DNA of 64,000 nt, taken from Budorcas taxicolor. Lineage: Eukaryota > Chordata > Mammalia > Artiodactyla > Bovidae. The notes beneath the pieces were generated by a model. The model was not told where the DNA came from, made no database searches, and saw only the letters and a program-made list of their open reading frames with translations. Positions 1-10,262 of this stretch are shown here, piece by piece (the stretch's first letter is position 1; each line of letters starts with the position of its first letter). The DNA lies in the NCBI RefSeq assembly GCF_023091745.1, contig NC_068910.1, positions 50,703,272 to 50,767,271 on the forward strand, written 5' to 3'. A program made the position numbers and the translations under genes.

Positions 1-288
1 TTTGGCTGTGCTGGTTCTTCACTGCTGCATGTGAGCTTTCTTTAGTCACAGTGAGCAGGGACTACTCTCCATTGCAGTGCAAGGCTTCTAATTGCAGTGG
101 CTTCTCTTTTGTGGAGCTCAGACTTTAGGCACATGAACTTCAGTAGTTGCAGCGCATGGGCTCAGTAGTGGTGGGACCGTGGCTTAGTTGCTCTGCACCA
201 TGTGGAATCTTCCTGGACCAGGGATTGAACTGGTGTTCCCTGCATTGCAAGGTAGATTCTTTAACTGCTGCACCACCAGGCAAGTCCT
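1..288 (-). mobile_element. CHR-type (cetartiodactyl tRNA-derived) SINE, antisense
   Basis: The sequence reads as the reverse complement of a CHR-family SINE: the tRNA-like head lies at the right end (motif CACCACCAGGCAAGTCC at 271-287) and the body shows the repeated 'ttcagtagttg / ggctcagtagt' blocks to its left. The element runs off the window start. It interrupts L1 sequence, which resumes at about 289. Family assignment is from memory of the consensus. Confidence 0.75.
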
Positions 289-780
289 GATAGAGTTCTT
301 TATATATATTGGATATTAACCCCTCATCAGATATGATTTGCAAATATTTTCTCTCATCCTATAGGTTGCCATTTCATTTTGGTGATGATTTCCCTTGTGG
401 TACAGAAGTTTTTTAGTCTGATGTAGACTCATTTGTTTATTTTTGCTTTTATTTTGTTTGCAAGTGGTGTCAAATTCAAAAAAAATCATTGCTGTTAATG
501 ATATCAGGTAACTTATCCCTATGTTTTCTTCTAAGAGTATGATGATTTCAGATCTTTCATGCAAGTGTTCAATCCATTTTGAGTTTATTTTTCTGTACAG
601 TGTAAGATAGTGATCCAGCTTCACTTTTTTATACGTGGCTGTGTAGTTTCTCAACCTTTTTTGTACATGGATTGTAGTTTCACTTTTTTGTGTGTGGTTG
701 TGTAGCGTCCCAAGCATCAATCTAAGGGTCTGCTTTAGGCCAGTACTATTTTGTTCTGATTTGTGAGAACCTGGACTCTT
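289..780 (-). mobile_element. Old L1, ORF2 C-terminal region, antisense
   Basis: Read on the minus strand, this matches the end of L1 ORF2: residues such as KLDHYLT, INSKWIE and LLEENIG are visible in the frame covering 316-849, followed by ISDEGLI-like residues near 290-345 before the SINE. Stops and indels make it non-functional. About 620-710 contains two diverged copies of a 'cacttttttnTacgtggntgtgtag' block, a small local duplication. Confidence 0.75.
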
Positions 781-904
781 AATTACTACCTTAAAGTTGC
801 TCCTAGAACATAAACTGCAGCGAAATACAGAATTTCGTAAAACAAGCACTGTGTCAATGCAATAATCTTACCAATAATTATACCTAAGAAAAAATATCTG
901 GGTA

Positions 905-1390
905 ATTCTCATTTTTCAAATATCAAAACAAAAATATTAAGATACTGGTATGTCAATTATTTTAACATGAATAGTATACCATAATCAAGTGTGTTTATTT
1001 TGGCAACTTTGGGAAATATATTACATAATAATTTGAAGGTGAAGAAAATCATATGAATGATATCAATTAATGTCAAAAAATTATTTATAAAATGTAAATT
1101 CTATTTTGATTGAAAAAATACCACAATTGTAATCTCTGACTCTCGGTGGTAAAGTAATAAAATAATTCCATTAAAGGTAAGAACAGAAAAAAAATACACT
1201 TACTCCTTCATTGTTTTTATTTTTTAAGAACTTCTAGTCAGTGCAATAAGAAGAAGATATTTAGGTGTTTGGAAGTTGTGATGAAATTTGTTATAATTAC
1301 CTGCAGATTCTCAATGTGAAAATCCAAGAAAATCAATGTAACATTGATGAGAAATTCAAAGAACAATTTAGTACGTAAGGTAAATAAAAT
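905..1390 (+). mobile_element. Highly degraded L1 ORF2 segment, sense
   Basis: Plus-strand words follow the L1 ORF2 RT region in order: 'taccataatcaagtg' near 975, 'gaaaatcatatgaatgatatcaatt' near 1045, 'gaaatttgttataattacctgcag' near 1280, then 'gaaaatccaagaaaatc' near 1320. Divergence is heavy, with many indels and no open frame. It is opposite in orientation to the L1 piece just upstream, so it is probably a separate, older insertion. Confidence 0.5.
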
Positions 1391-2300
1391 GGACTATTAA
1401 AACAATTCAAGAACTGTTTAGGCTTATTACCCATATTTATTTCAAGGTCATTTTTATTACCAACTTACTATTACTTTGTATATTATTTTTAATTTCACAA
1501 GCCTTTTTATATTGAATATGATTTTACTGTTCTTTAAAAATCTTGTTTTAAATCTCCTGCTTTGTATTTTGATTAAATTCTCTGCCCTGGCTATTCTAAA
1601 TGATCTTGGACAGAAATAACCATGTGTTCAAATGCCATTTCTTCCTTCTGAACATGTGACAGTTGTTAATCATCTCTTCCCCAGTCCAAATGTGGTCTCC
1701 AAATCTTTCTCCATACAGTTATTACTAACTGATTGGCACTGGTTTATGCAATATAAGTGACTTTCCCTCCCCAGTCTAGTAATTTACTTCCGTCCACCCA
1801 GTGGATTTCCACTGGGAAAGGACCATACAACCTCTAACTTGCTAAAAATTCAACTTTATTGAGTCCTCTCAGAAAGGTCAAGGGCTATAATATGTAATCT
1901 GTTAGAAAGTAAGCGCTTCTGGAAATGGGATTAGCAGAGGTGGTGACAGATTGATTCAAAGGGAACACCAAACTTTATTTTTGAATTTTCTGTAACCTGT
2001 AGCCTTAGAGTGACAAGCTTGACAGTTCTTTTATACTTAGACTGTCAAAGCCATCATTGCACCCAATGTTTGTAGTTCATGGTCATTTCTAGCTGACAAC
2101 AATACGGTGAGCTCAAGTCAGCTATTTGGGAAGGTTCAAACTTGATTAAAAATGATTCAAGAAATACCACCTGGGAGGAAAAAAAGGAGCAGAATTTCAT
2201 CCGCATTTTCCCGTGGGAGTTGGTGGAGGGATATAAGAAAATAGCTTGGTTATGATGATAACACATGCATGCTGCAGAAGATAGAAACACTAACTCATTT
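1391..2300. other. Unique AT-rich DNA, no feature recognised
   Basis: No repeat family, RNA gene or convincing exon is seen. The minus-strand open frame of 95 codons overlapping the right end (2054-2341) has no supporting splice or family signal and is treated as chance. Confidence 0.5.
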
Positions 2301-2743
2301 TGTTGCAGGAAAGGGCTCAAGAGGGGCCTGTTGTTTAACACTCAGAAATGAACTGTCCAGGGAGACCCATGTGCTGACAAAACAAGAAACTTTCATAGGA
2401 AGGGGCACCTGGGTAAGTGGATCCAGGAGAACTGCTGCACAGCCTGCAGTCTCCAGTTTGACGGTGATATGGTTAGTTTCCAGGTCGTCTCTGGCCAGTC
2501 ATTCTGACTCAGGGTCATTCCTGGTGGTGTGTGCATCACTCAGCCAAGATGGATTCCAGGCAGGAGCATTCTGGGAGGGTAGGATTATGGGTTGAAGTCG
2601 CTTCTCCTTTTGATCTTTCCCAGATTCTGCCAGTTGTGTTAGTAGCTTGTTCGTTCTGCATTCCTCAGTAGGACTTTCTGTTGTAAGATTAACTCATGCA
2701 AATCGTTACTATTGGGAGGTTTTGGTCAGTGCTTCCCCTAATA
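2301..2743 (+). mobile_element. Probable solo LTR of a ruminant endogenous retrovirus (BTLTR1-like)
   Basis: Starts with TGTTGCAGGAAAGG at 2301. It contains blocks I remember from a bovine LTR: 'gtttccaggtcgtctctggcc' near 2475, 'ctcagccaagatggattcc' near 2539, 'ttctgggagg' near 2569 and a 'gtcagtgcttccccta' end near 2740. No gag, pol or env sequence adjoins it, so it would be a solitary LTR left by recombination. I could not find a clear flanking target duplication. Other open frames here (2269-2595) are read as chance within the LTR. Confidence 0.5.
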
Positions 2744-3149
2744 ATTTTATCCTAGAAAATAAGCATTTAAAAACAAGATATCCTCAAAGAATTATATTAG
2801 GTACTGTGCAGTTAAAAATATATTAAAGATAAAAGGTATGCAAAGATGTATCAACCCATAGTCTTTCTTTCTAGGAGAATAAATAAACATCTGAAATTGG
2901 ATTATAGCAACTGCTGGTTAAATCTTGTAAGAGACTTCCCTTTACACTTAAAGAGATGTGAATGCTCCAGGAGACTGATGAATGATTTGGCTCTGCCTTC
3001 CTTTCCACACAGATGCCATTCTACTTTTCTAGTCCATTGGTTCACTCAAGACATTTTGACCTCAGGGCACCGCTGCAAAACCCTTTGGGGCTCCATTTGC
3101 ACTGACAACTGCACAGCTTTATACTGCATCCTTGAATGACCTTCTTTTA
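2744..3149. other. Unique DNA, no feature recognised
   Basis: Moderately AT-rich. A 97-codon plus-strand open frame (2846-3139) lacks a recognisable domain or exon boundaries and is not supported. Confidence 0.45.
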
Positions 3150-3430
3150 ATTCTTGGAAAACTGTCTTTTTTCTGCTTCACAACATTTGCCTATGCTTTT
3201 CCTTCTGCTTAGAATGTTGTTCCTTCACACTCCTATTTTTCACTTGACTAATTTCTTTACATCTTGATGTCTTGGCTGACAATTTATTAATACTTCCTCA
3301 CCAAGGCCAAATGAATTATTTTCACCCCCTCCACTCTGCTCACATCTGTAATATGATATTTCTTTATTTATTGTCTCCTTTACTCCCTGCTTTTGCCTCA
3401 CAGAACTAGTGAAAATGTATAAGTATATAT
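3150..3430 (+). mobile_element. L2-like LINE 3' fragment
   Basis: The text follows the L2 3' consensus in order: 'ttccttctgcttagaatg' near 3199, 'acttcctcaccaaggcc' near 3292, then 'ctttatttattgtctcctttac' near 3362. It is diverged, as expected for a mammal-wide element. No coding capacity remains. Confidence 0.5.
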
Positions 3431-3522
3431 TTTGAGTTTATTTAACGTAAGTAGGTTTTGTGTTTTTTGAAAGGAAAAATGTTTACTTTCAAAACATGTT
3501 TGCTTTGTTTTATAGGCAAATT

Positions 3523-3730
3523 GGGCTTCCCTGCTGGCTCAGACAATAAAAAATCCGATTGCGATGCAGAAGAACTGGGTTCAATCCCTGGGTTGGGAAC
3601 ATCCTCTGGAGGAGGGCATGGCAACCCATTCCATTATTCTTGCCTGGAGAATCCCCATGGACAGAGGAGCCTGGCAGGCTGCAGTCCATGGGGCTGCAAA
3701 GAGTTGGACATGACTGAGCAATTAAGCACA
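3523..3730 (+). mobile_element. Bov-tA SINE
   Basis: The tRNA-Glu-like head (GGGCTTCCCTGCTGGCTC, with B-box GGTTCAATCCC near 3579) is followed by the BovB-derived tail (ATGGCAACCCATTCC, then AGAGTTGGACATGACTGAGC near 3700). Weakly matching 8-bp flanks 'atagrcaa' lie on both sides. The 111-codon frame across it is a SINE shadow. Confidence 0.93.
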
Positions 3731-3968
3731 GTACATAGACAAGATATCTACAAAAGCCCTTGTCATTTACTAGGCCCAAACTTAAAATACTAAATGGATT
3801 AAAAAAAGTGAACAAAGACATATTACCTAAATAAATGAAGAGGAAACATAATCAGTGATGCGTTAGAAATACAGAATAAGATTTACATGAACTTGGAAGA
3901 GTGAGAAATCACTGCTAACTGAAATGATGGAAGGGGTTTCACGAATTTGGTGATAACTGTGATGAAAA

Positions 3969-4167
3969 GGGGCTTTTCCAATGGCTCAGCTGATAAAGAA
4001 TCCGCCTGCAATGCAGGAGACATGGGAGAGACAGGTTCGATTCCTGGGTTCAGAAGATCTCCTGGAGGAGAAAATGGCAACCCACTCCAGTATTGTTGCC
4101 CAAAAAATCCCATGACAGACGAGCCTGGCAGGCTACAGTCCAAGGGGTCTCAGAGACTCAAAATATG
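3969..4167 (+). mobile_element. Bov-tA SINE, diverged
   Basis: Same head-tail organisation as the copy 240 bp upstream, but with 'gacatgggagagacaggttcg' (extra GAGAGACA) inside the head and a decayed tail ending 'cagagactcaaaatatgg'. The inserted bases and tail decay suggest an older copy. Confidence 0.88.
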
Positions 4168-4489
4168 GGGAAGAGAACACGAATTTTAGAATTTTAGGAG
4201 AGTTTAATACTAGTTCGTAAGAATCGTAACTCGGTAAAATCATAAATCCATTATCACCAATTAATGGTTGGGTAAATTCCGGCACGGTAACTCAGTGAAA
4301 ACAATAGAATATTTTACCGACAAAATCTGTTAAGTTTAGAACAGTTTGTTAAAATGTTAAGTGAAAAAGCTACACACCAGGTTTTATATGTGGAATGAGT
4401 CTAAAGAAAACAGGAATAAACAAGAAGTGGTAGAAAACTTGGGGCAAGCCAGGCAATTCACATTAATGATACTTGCTTTCTTCTTTGCT
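4168..4489. other. AT-rich DNA upstream of the CpG island
   Basis: No gene is seen. Several 'gtaactcggtaaaatc / ggtaactcagtgaaaac' type words recur at about 4226 and 4285, a weak internal similarity. A possible old L1 3' tail ('ttaagtgaaaaagctacacaccagg' near 4355) is too short to assign. Composition changes abruptly to GC-rich at about 4490. Confidence 0.4.
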
Positions 4490-5110
4490 GTGTGGGGCGC
4501 AGCACCTGGACCAGGTGACCTCACGCGGCGGGTCAGCTCCCGGCCCCGCCCACCTCTGCACAGGCCCGCGGAGGCCCTCAACGGCCACGCCACTGCTGCT
4601 GACCGACGCTCCTGCTGCTGCTCCGTAAGTGGCTGCACTGGGGCCTGGGTGCTGACGGCTGGGTGTGTTGGGTGGCCGGGCCAATTGCTGACGGCCGGGG
4701 TTGCTGGGGAGGTGAGAGGGGCAGGCTGGAGGGAGGAGCTGCACAGGTCCGGAGGGTTGCGGGGCAGCTATACAGGTGGTCCGGTGCAGCGCGGACCCAG
4801 AAGCTGCAGGGCTGGGGTCGGGCCAGGCGGGGCTGAGGGGGCTCGGAGGTGCGGTGGACCTGCGAGTGGTCCGGAACAGGCCAAGGCAGCAGCCCTGGGG
4901 AGGTAGACGGTGGACGAGGGGAGCTTCCCGGAGTCTGGGTTCAGTCTGCCTAGACTTAGTGGTTTCTGAGCAGCGTGTTTCGTACCTTGACCTTGGGGAC
5001 CGGGTAGCTGTGGAGGGCGGCATGGGCAGACGAGCCCGAAACCTCTGACCCCGTGGAGAGACCTGGACCGCGCGGCCTTTTGAGGTTGCCCTGCGTGCTT
5101 TAACCTTTGC
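4490..5110 (+). promoter_or_regulatory. CpG island, probable promoter
   Basis: By eye about 40 CpG dinucleotides fall in roughly 600 bp with GC near 65 percent, in a window otherwise AT-rich and CpG-poor; it is the only such island here. A GC box (CCCCGCCC) lies at about 4543-4550. The segment before 4624 is C-rich and the segment after it strongly G-rich, the skew expected just downstream of a plus-strand transcription start. No TATA box is evident. Long open frames on both strands through the island (4361-4906, 4463-5023, 4768-5142) are treated as effects of GC richness. No gene identity can be given. Confidence 0.6.
4545..4624 (+). other. Candidate noncoding first exon ending at a GTAAGT donor
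   Basis: The stretch between the GC box and a consensus donor (CTCC|GTAAGT, intron starting at 4625) is GC-rich and includes CTGCTGCTGCTCC just before the junction. The GC-skew change coincides with this donor. The start is arbitrary because no transcription start can be read from sequence. If it is an exon it is probably 5' UTR; there is no ATG with a long frame that continues through the donor. Confidence 0.35.
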
Positions 5111-5862
5111 CTCTTGCAGGATGGCATGGAGTGTAGACGCATGCGTTTCTGTCGCTGTGAATTTTAATCAGGTTACATTGACTTAGACCCTTAAGGGTTT
5201 CTGGGTGCCCACAGGAAACAGAAGGAGAGGTGGGGTGGGCCTGGCCTGGCAATGGCTCTGCACAGTTTAGCGAGTTGTAAAGAGCGCTGTCACTATTCTC
5301 TGGGTGCTAGGCCCCAGGAGTCACAGGGGGGACTCCATCTGCGCACAGAATGCAGAAGCGTTCCGTGAGTGCAGGTGTTACCCACTGCGGAATTCAGCCC
5401 CCGTGTGTCTGTCCTACCGAGAAAAAACACGTGCTGACTTCAACGGAAATCGCCACATGCTTTGATCCTCGGGCTGTTTAGAGCTCTCCCTGGCTCTCAC
5501 CTGGTCTTCAATGATACGGGAAAATTAAGCACCAGGATCGGAAAAGATACGGGAGAGAACTGGTTGGAGCACACTCGAGTTCAGTAGACGTGGAAACTTG
5601 TGCCCTCAGGTACCTGCTGCAAATTCTCTAAACATTTCTAAATTTCTTCCTCCTCTGAAGTTCTGTCTTGACAGAACAGATTATGGTTTCAGGTTTTTGT
5701 TTTGCCTGTTGTACAGGGAGTTCTTTGAGCTGTGGCAACAGTCACAAGAGGTGACCTTATTATAGCGCTAGAGCTTGCTCTTGCCCAGCAGGTCTACTTA
5801 CTTACCAACGGAATTGCTGGAACAAGTTTTATTGTGTCAGAACGACTTACTGCTCTTTTTTT
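5111..5862 (+). other. Putative first-intron DNA with a candidate acceptor
   Basis: 'cctttgcctcttgcag|g' gives a good acceptor at 5117-5119, followed by ATGGCATGG and a 20-codon frame ending in TAG near 5185. No donor of quality follows closely. The rest is unique sequence with falling CpG density. It could be an alternative exon plus intron, or simply intron. Confidence 0.3.
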
Positions 5863-6813
5863 AAATTGTTAAATTTAAATTATTAAATTTAAAATTGGAG
5901 CATAGTTAATTTACAGTGTTGTGTTAATTTCTGCTGTACAGCAAAGTGATTCAATCATATATATACATTCTTTTAAAAAATATTCTTTTCCATTATGATT
6001 TATTTCAGGATCCTGAATATAATTCCCTGTGCTGTATACAGCAGGAAGGGTTGCTTTCTGTCCTCAATGTAATAGTTTGCATTTGCTGACCCCAGCCTCC
6101 CTCTCCTACTCTCCCTTTTGGCGCCCACAAGTCAGTTCTCTATGTCTGTGAGTCTGTTTCTGTTTCATAGATAGGTTCACTTGTGTCCTATTTTAGATTC
6201 CACATGGAAGTGATAGCATTTGGCAGGTGTCTTTCTGACTTCACTTGGTATGATAATCTCGAGTTGCATCCATGTTGCTGCAAATGGCATTATTTTACTG
6301 TTTTTTTTTAATGGCTGAGTAGTATTCCATTGTATATATGTGCCACTTCTTGTTTATCCATTCATCTGCCAATGAGCAGTTAGGTTGTTTCCATGTTTTG
6401 GCTGTTGTGGATAGTGCTTTGAGCATAGGGGTGTATGTACCTTTTTGAATTAGTTTTGTTTGGATATATGCCCAGGAGTGAAATTGCTGGATCATATGAT
6501 AATCCTATTTTTATGTTTCTGAGGATCCCTCATGCTGATTTCCATGTTGGCTGTACCAGCTTACATTCCCGCCCCCAGTGTAGGAGGGTTGCCTTTTCCC
6601 TGCATCCTCTCTAGCACTTGTTATTTGTAGACTTTTTAATGATGGCCAATCTGACTGATGTGAAGTGGTATTTCATTGTAGTTTTGATTTTGACTTGTCT
6701 AATAAGTAGTGATATTGAGCATCTTTTCATGTGCCTATAGGCTGCCTGTATTTATTGTTTAGCAAAAAGGCTATTTTGGTCTTCTGCCCATTTTTGGATT
6801 GAATTGTTTTCTG
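5863..6813 (-). mobile_element. L1 3' UTR and ORF2 C-terminus, antisense
   Basis: From the left: 3' UTR words in reverse ('tggagcatagttaatttacag', 'ccctgtgctgtatacag'), then the end of ORF2 at 6295-6495, where the minus-strand frame shows TWKQPNC, DEWINKKW and YTMEYYSAIKK, the conserved L1 ORF2 C-terminal motif. Going right it extends further into ORF2 with frameshifts. It is 5'-truncated within ORF2, and more diverged than the L1 at 7.1 kb. Confidence 0.88.
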
Positions 6814-7124
6814 TTGATCATTGTTCTTTACTAAAAGAGCTGACATGCATTAGAAGGTTCATATTTTGTTTCATGTCTTAAAAACTCACCTAAATGAAGA
6901 GAAAAGTCTATAACTTCCCTACATTGATAGCTTGGAGTATTGTGCATGTAATTAGCTTTTTAATGTACATTCCACCTTATCTTTTAAGTTTTATATTCAA
7001 TTAAAAATTTAACTTACAAATTTTTTTAGGAGGGCATGATAAGCCTAAGTGTAATTAATCATTATTATTTTATATTTTTAATTTTATAAAACTTCAGTAA
7101 TAGCCATGCATTCCTTTATTATTA
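6814..7124. other. Unique AT-rich DNA, no feature recognised
   Basis: Short spacer between two L1 insertions. Nothing coding or repetitive is recognised. Confidence 0.45.
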
Positions 7125-7874
7125 AAAATGTACCTTATTTTATTTTTTATTTATTTTTTTTTATTTATTTTTTATTTTTTTTAATTTTAAAATCTTTAAT
7201 TCTTACATGTGTTCCCAAACATGAACCCCCCTCCCACTTCCCTCCCCATAACATCTCTGTGGGTCATCCCCATGCACCAGCCCCAAGCATGCTGTATCCT
7301 GCGTCAGACATAGACTAGCGATTCAATTCTTACATGATAGTATACATGATAGAATGCCATTCTCCCATATCATCCCACCCTCTCCCTCTCCCTCTGAGTC
7401 CAAAAGTCCGTTATAGACAGCTGCGTCTTTTTCCTGTCTTGCATACAGGGTCGTCATTGCCATCTTTCTAAATTCCGTATATATGTGTTAGTATACTGTA
7501 TTGGTGTTTTTCATTCTGGCTTACTTCACTCTGTATAATCGGCTCCAGTTTCGTCCATCTCATCAGAACTGATTCAAATGAATTCTTTTTAACGGCTGAG
7601 TAATACTCCATTGTGTATATGTACCACAGCTTTCTTATCCATTCATCTGCTGATGGACATCTAGGTTGTTTCCATGTCCTGGCTATTATAAACACAAGTC
7701 CTCTCACACATCATCTTAAAACTCTGATGTGAACATCCTATGGAAATCAGAATAGTTATAGGTACCCCAATATCAAGTTTTCCTTGGCAGTGATTATATT
7801 TGAGAAATGTGCTGGTTTAACTGATGATGTTAGCTTTATTGTACCTTATTGTAGCTAAAATGTACCTTATTTTA
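7125..7874 (-). mobile_element. Ruminant L1 3' end, 5'-truncated, with 18-bp target duplication
   Basis: Identical 18-bp copies AAAATGTACCTTATTTTA occur at 7125-7142 and 7857-7874 and bound the insertion. On the plus strand it opens with the reversed poly(A) (T-rich, about 7139-7185), then the reversed 3' UTR ('gtgttcccaaacatgaacccc'), then the end of ORF2 (minus-strand frame 7468-7707 with TWKQPRC, DEWIRKLW, YTMEYYSAVKK). L1 sequence stops at about 7689-7693 and is joined to 7690-7837, which is not L1 but an inverted copy of the right flank, then a 19-bp filler (7838-7856) containing another GTACCTTATT. Confidence 0.9.
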
Positions 7875-8022
7875 AAAGCTAACATCATCAGTTAAACCAG
7901 CACATTTCTCAAATATAATCACTGCCAAGGAAAACTTGATATTGGGGTACCTATAACTATTCTGATTTCCATAGGATGTTCACATCAGAGTTTTAAGATG
8001 ATGTGTGAGAGGACTTGTGTTT
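7690..8022. repeat. Perfect 148-bp inverted repeat, 37-bp spacer
   Basis: Arms are 7690-7837 and 7875-8022. I compared them base by base and found no mismatch. The right arm lies outside the L1 target duplication, so it is the original locus; the left arm lies inside the insertion and is a copy. The spacer holds the filler and the right-hand copy of the target duplication. A transcript crossing it could fold into a 148-bp hairpin. Confidence 0.95.
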
Positions 8023-8099
8023 GGTAAACAACACTGAAAAATGCTGGGTTAATTAAAGTGTGGGAGCTTACTTACTTTACTACACTACATATCGGGTAT

Positions 8100-8290
8100 A
8101 ATAGTGAGGATTTTTACCCACATAATGACATTTAATACTAGCAACAATTTTATTCAGCACCGCTATCATTTCCATTATATGGATAAGGAAACTGAGATTA
8201 TAAATGTCCCCAAGTCTACATAATAGGTAGCAAAAACAGATCCTGAATCCAAGTCCTGTGTTTTTTGCACAGTACCAGATTTGCTTCCCA
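8100..8290 (-). mobile_element. MIR SINE, antisense
   Basis: The reverse-orientation MIR core is clear: 'ggataaggaaactgaga' near 8181, 'tccccaagtctacataataggtagc' and 'atcctgaatccaagtcc' near 8239. It is diverged at a level usual for this family. Confidence 0.8.
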
Positions 8291-8949
8291 TATTATACAA
8301 AAATAATTTTGCTATGTTCAAGAGATGGTAATTCAAGTACCCTTAAAAAAAATTAAGTACTCAAGATGAAGAGTCCAAAAGTGCGTTTTCTTTTTATGGC
8401 CTCATACTGCTGCGATCTCCTAAAGAACAGAATTTGTATGACTTTCACTAACGATAGAGTCAGGTCATATCTTTAATCTTCAAAACAAATGTTTATGCCA
8501 GAGAGTATTTTTGACATTGTAATTTATTATCTGTGTTTCGGATGGAAAAGGGATTTGAGTACTGTTGGAGATAATTTGATTTGTGCTTTGGATAGCAAAT
8601 GCAGTATCAATCATTTCAACATTTTCCTATAGCTCTCTCCAAGATATTTGTTGTCAGGATGAAATGAATAAACAAAACTGCAATTTGAATATAATAGTTC
8701 TTATATCATGGTGAAAGGTGAAAGATGTATGGTTTTATGTGGGAGGAAAAAAAATACAGGTTTACCTTTCCAGAGATCTGAGAGAAACCTGCCAGCTCTA
8801 AATGTTTGTAATTTCTATGACATTTCATTTGTGGGTATGTATGTCCTTAATTGCAACCTGTTGGGAGTTTAGTATTGTATCATGGCAAATTAAAAAAAAA
8901 AAAATCTCTCATTTCAATGAAGGTTCATTTTAACTCCCATAAATAATTT
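8291..8949. other. Unique DNA, no feature recognised
   Basis: AT-rich, no repeat or exon recognised. An A-tract (about 8891-8902) is the only low-complexity part. Confidence 0.45.
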
Positions 8950-9124
8950 GTGTCCAACATATGCCTGTAGCCTGCCAGGCTGCTCCATCCATGGGATTTG
9001 CCAAGACAAGAATACTGGAGTGGTTTGCCAATTCCTCCTCCAGGGGATCTTCCTGACCCAGGGATCAAACTTGATCTCCTGCACTACACGCAGACTCTTT
9101 ACCATCTGAGCCACCAGAGAAGCC
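8950..9124 (-). mobile_element. Bov-tA SINE, antisense
   Basis: Reverse order: tail ('gcctgccaggctgctccatcc'), middle ('aatactggagtgg'), head at the right ('ctttaccatctgagccaccag'). The far 3' tail (the GTCGGACACGACTG part) is missing or decayed at the left edge. Confidence 0.9.
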
Positions 9125-9950
9125 CAACAATGCACCACTACAAAGAAAATGTCAGAGTTTAAGCCTTGACTCTTACTGAAAGGAATTTGTTCTGAAATCG
9201 GAAGAAATTACAATTGAATCTGCTTTATCGAAGACTAGTGTCTTGCCACAGTTCGGATTGTGGGAACGCTAAGGTTTTCCATGAATATTCTCTTCATGGA
9301 ATCTAAATTTGAGGTTGGAATCCAATCAGAATTTATTTAAGGATGACCATAGAGCCAGAGGCAATGAGGGGATGAAGGAAACAGCTTTGCACAGCTTTGC
9401 CGGGTTGACCTCGGTCATCCCTGCTCCATGGGCTTTAACAGCTCTCAACGTTTCTGTTTCTTCATCTGTTGAACGTAGGAATTGTGTTATCTGGATCTAA
9501 TATGGTTATGTATCTGAGATGGATGGCACAGGGTTTGCTACAGAGTGAAAAATAAGTCTGGATGTCTCCTCCCAATTGCCTTGAACCCTTCACACTGCGG
9601 GATGGGTTTTGTGGGTGACATAGAGAAAAATGTCAGATAATGATTATTGAGTTGTAAGTTCTTCCAGAGGAAGGCTTAGCATTCTATTTAATCTTGATGA
9701 GTCTCAAGGCACAGAAAGACTTAATAGCCCTTAATCAGACTTAATTAGAGACTGGGTACCACCAGCAGGTTTCTAGATAGAGAAAAAGAAAAGCAAAGGA
9801 AATAATGTGGTAAGGTGATTGTAAAGAGAAGTGATAACAAAATAAGAGCTAGGCAAGGAGAGGGGGATGCAGGAAGAAGGAAGGAATACAGCAAAAGAGG
9901 CAGAAGCAAAATAGCCAAGAAAAAGAGGCATCATCAAAAATGGGGTTGTG
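9125..9950. other. Unique DNA, no feature recognised
   Basis: Contains a purine-rich stretch near 9780-9930 (many gaaag / aggaag words). A 63-codon plus frame at 9309-9500 has no supporting signal. Confidence 0.45.
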
Positions 9951-10165
9951 GCTCACCGCTCATTTAAAATGGATAACCAGCAAAGATCTACTCTATAGTA
10001 CAGGGAACTCTGCTCAAAGTTATATGGCAACCTGGAGGGGAGGGGAGTTCAAGGGAGAATGGGTACATCTTTATGTATGGCTGAGTCCCTTTGCTGTCCA
10101 CCTGAAACTATCACAACATTGTTAATCAGCTATTCTCCAATACAAAATAAAAAGTTTAATTAAAA
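9951..10165 (+). mobile_element. L1 3' end, sense
   Basis: Follows the ruminant L1 3' UTR: 'tatagtacagggaactctgctc' near 9993, 'gctgagtccctttgctgtccacc' near 10080, 'aactatcacaacattgttaat' and a terminal 'caatacaaaataaaaag' near 10138. It is truncated to the last 200 bp. Confidence 0.85.
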
Positions 10166-10262
10166 AACAAGAAATGTTTGTGATCATCTATAAACACGGC
10201 AGAATGCACACTAGAGGTTGCCTGTCCTGTGTCAGGCTTTAATATGTAATAGCTTTTGTTCT

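Noticed and set aside
316..849. 177-codon minus-strand frame as a host gene
   Set aside because: Residues match the C-terminal part of L1 ORF2, with frame breaks.
2269..2595. 108-codon plus-strand frame as a small gene
   Set aside because: It lies within the probable LTR and has no motif of its own.
4361..5142. Long open frames on both strands (up to 186 codons) across the CpG island
   Set aside because: GC-rich DNA lacks stop codons; overlapping frames on both strands, low-complexity Pro/Arg/Gly residues and no domain argue against coding.
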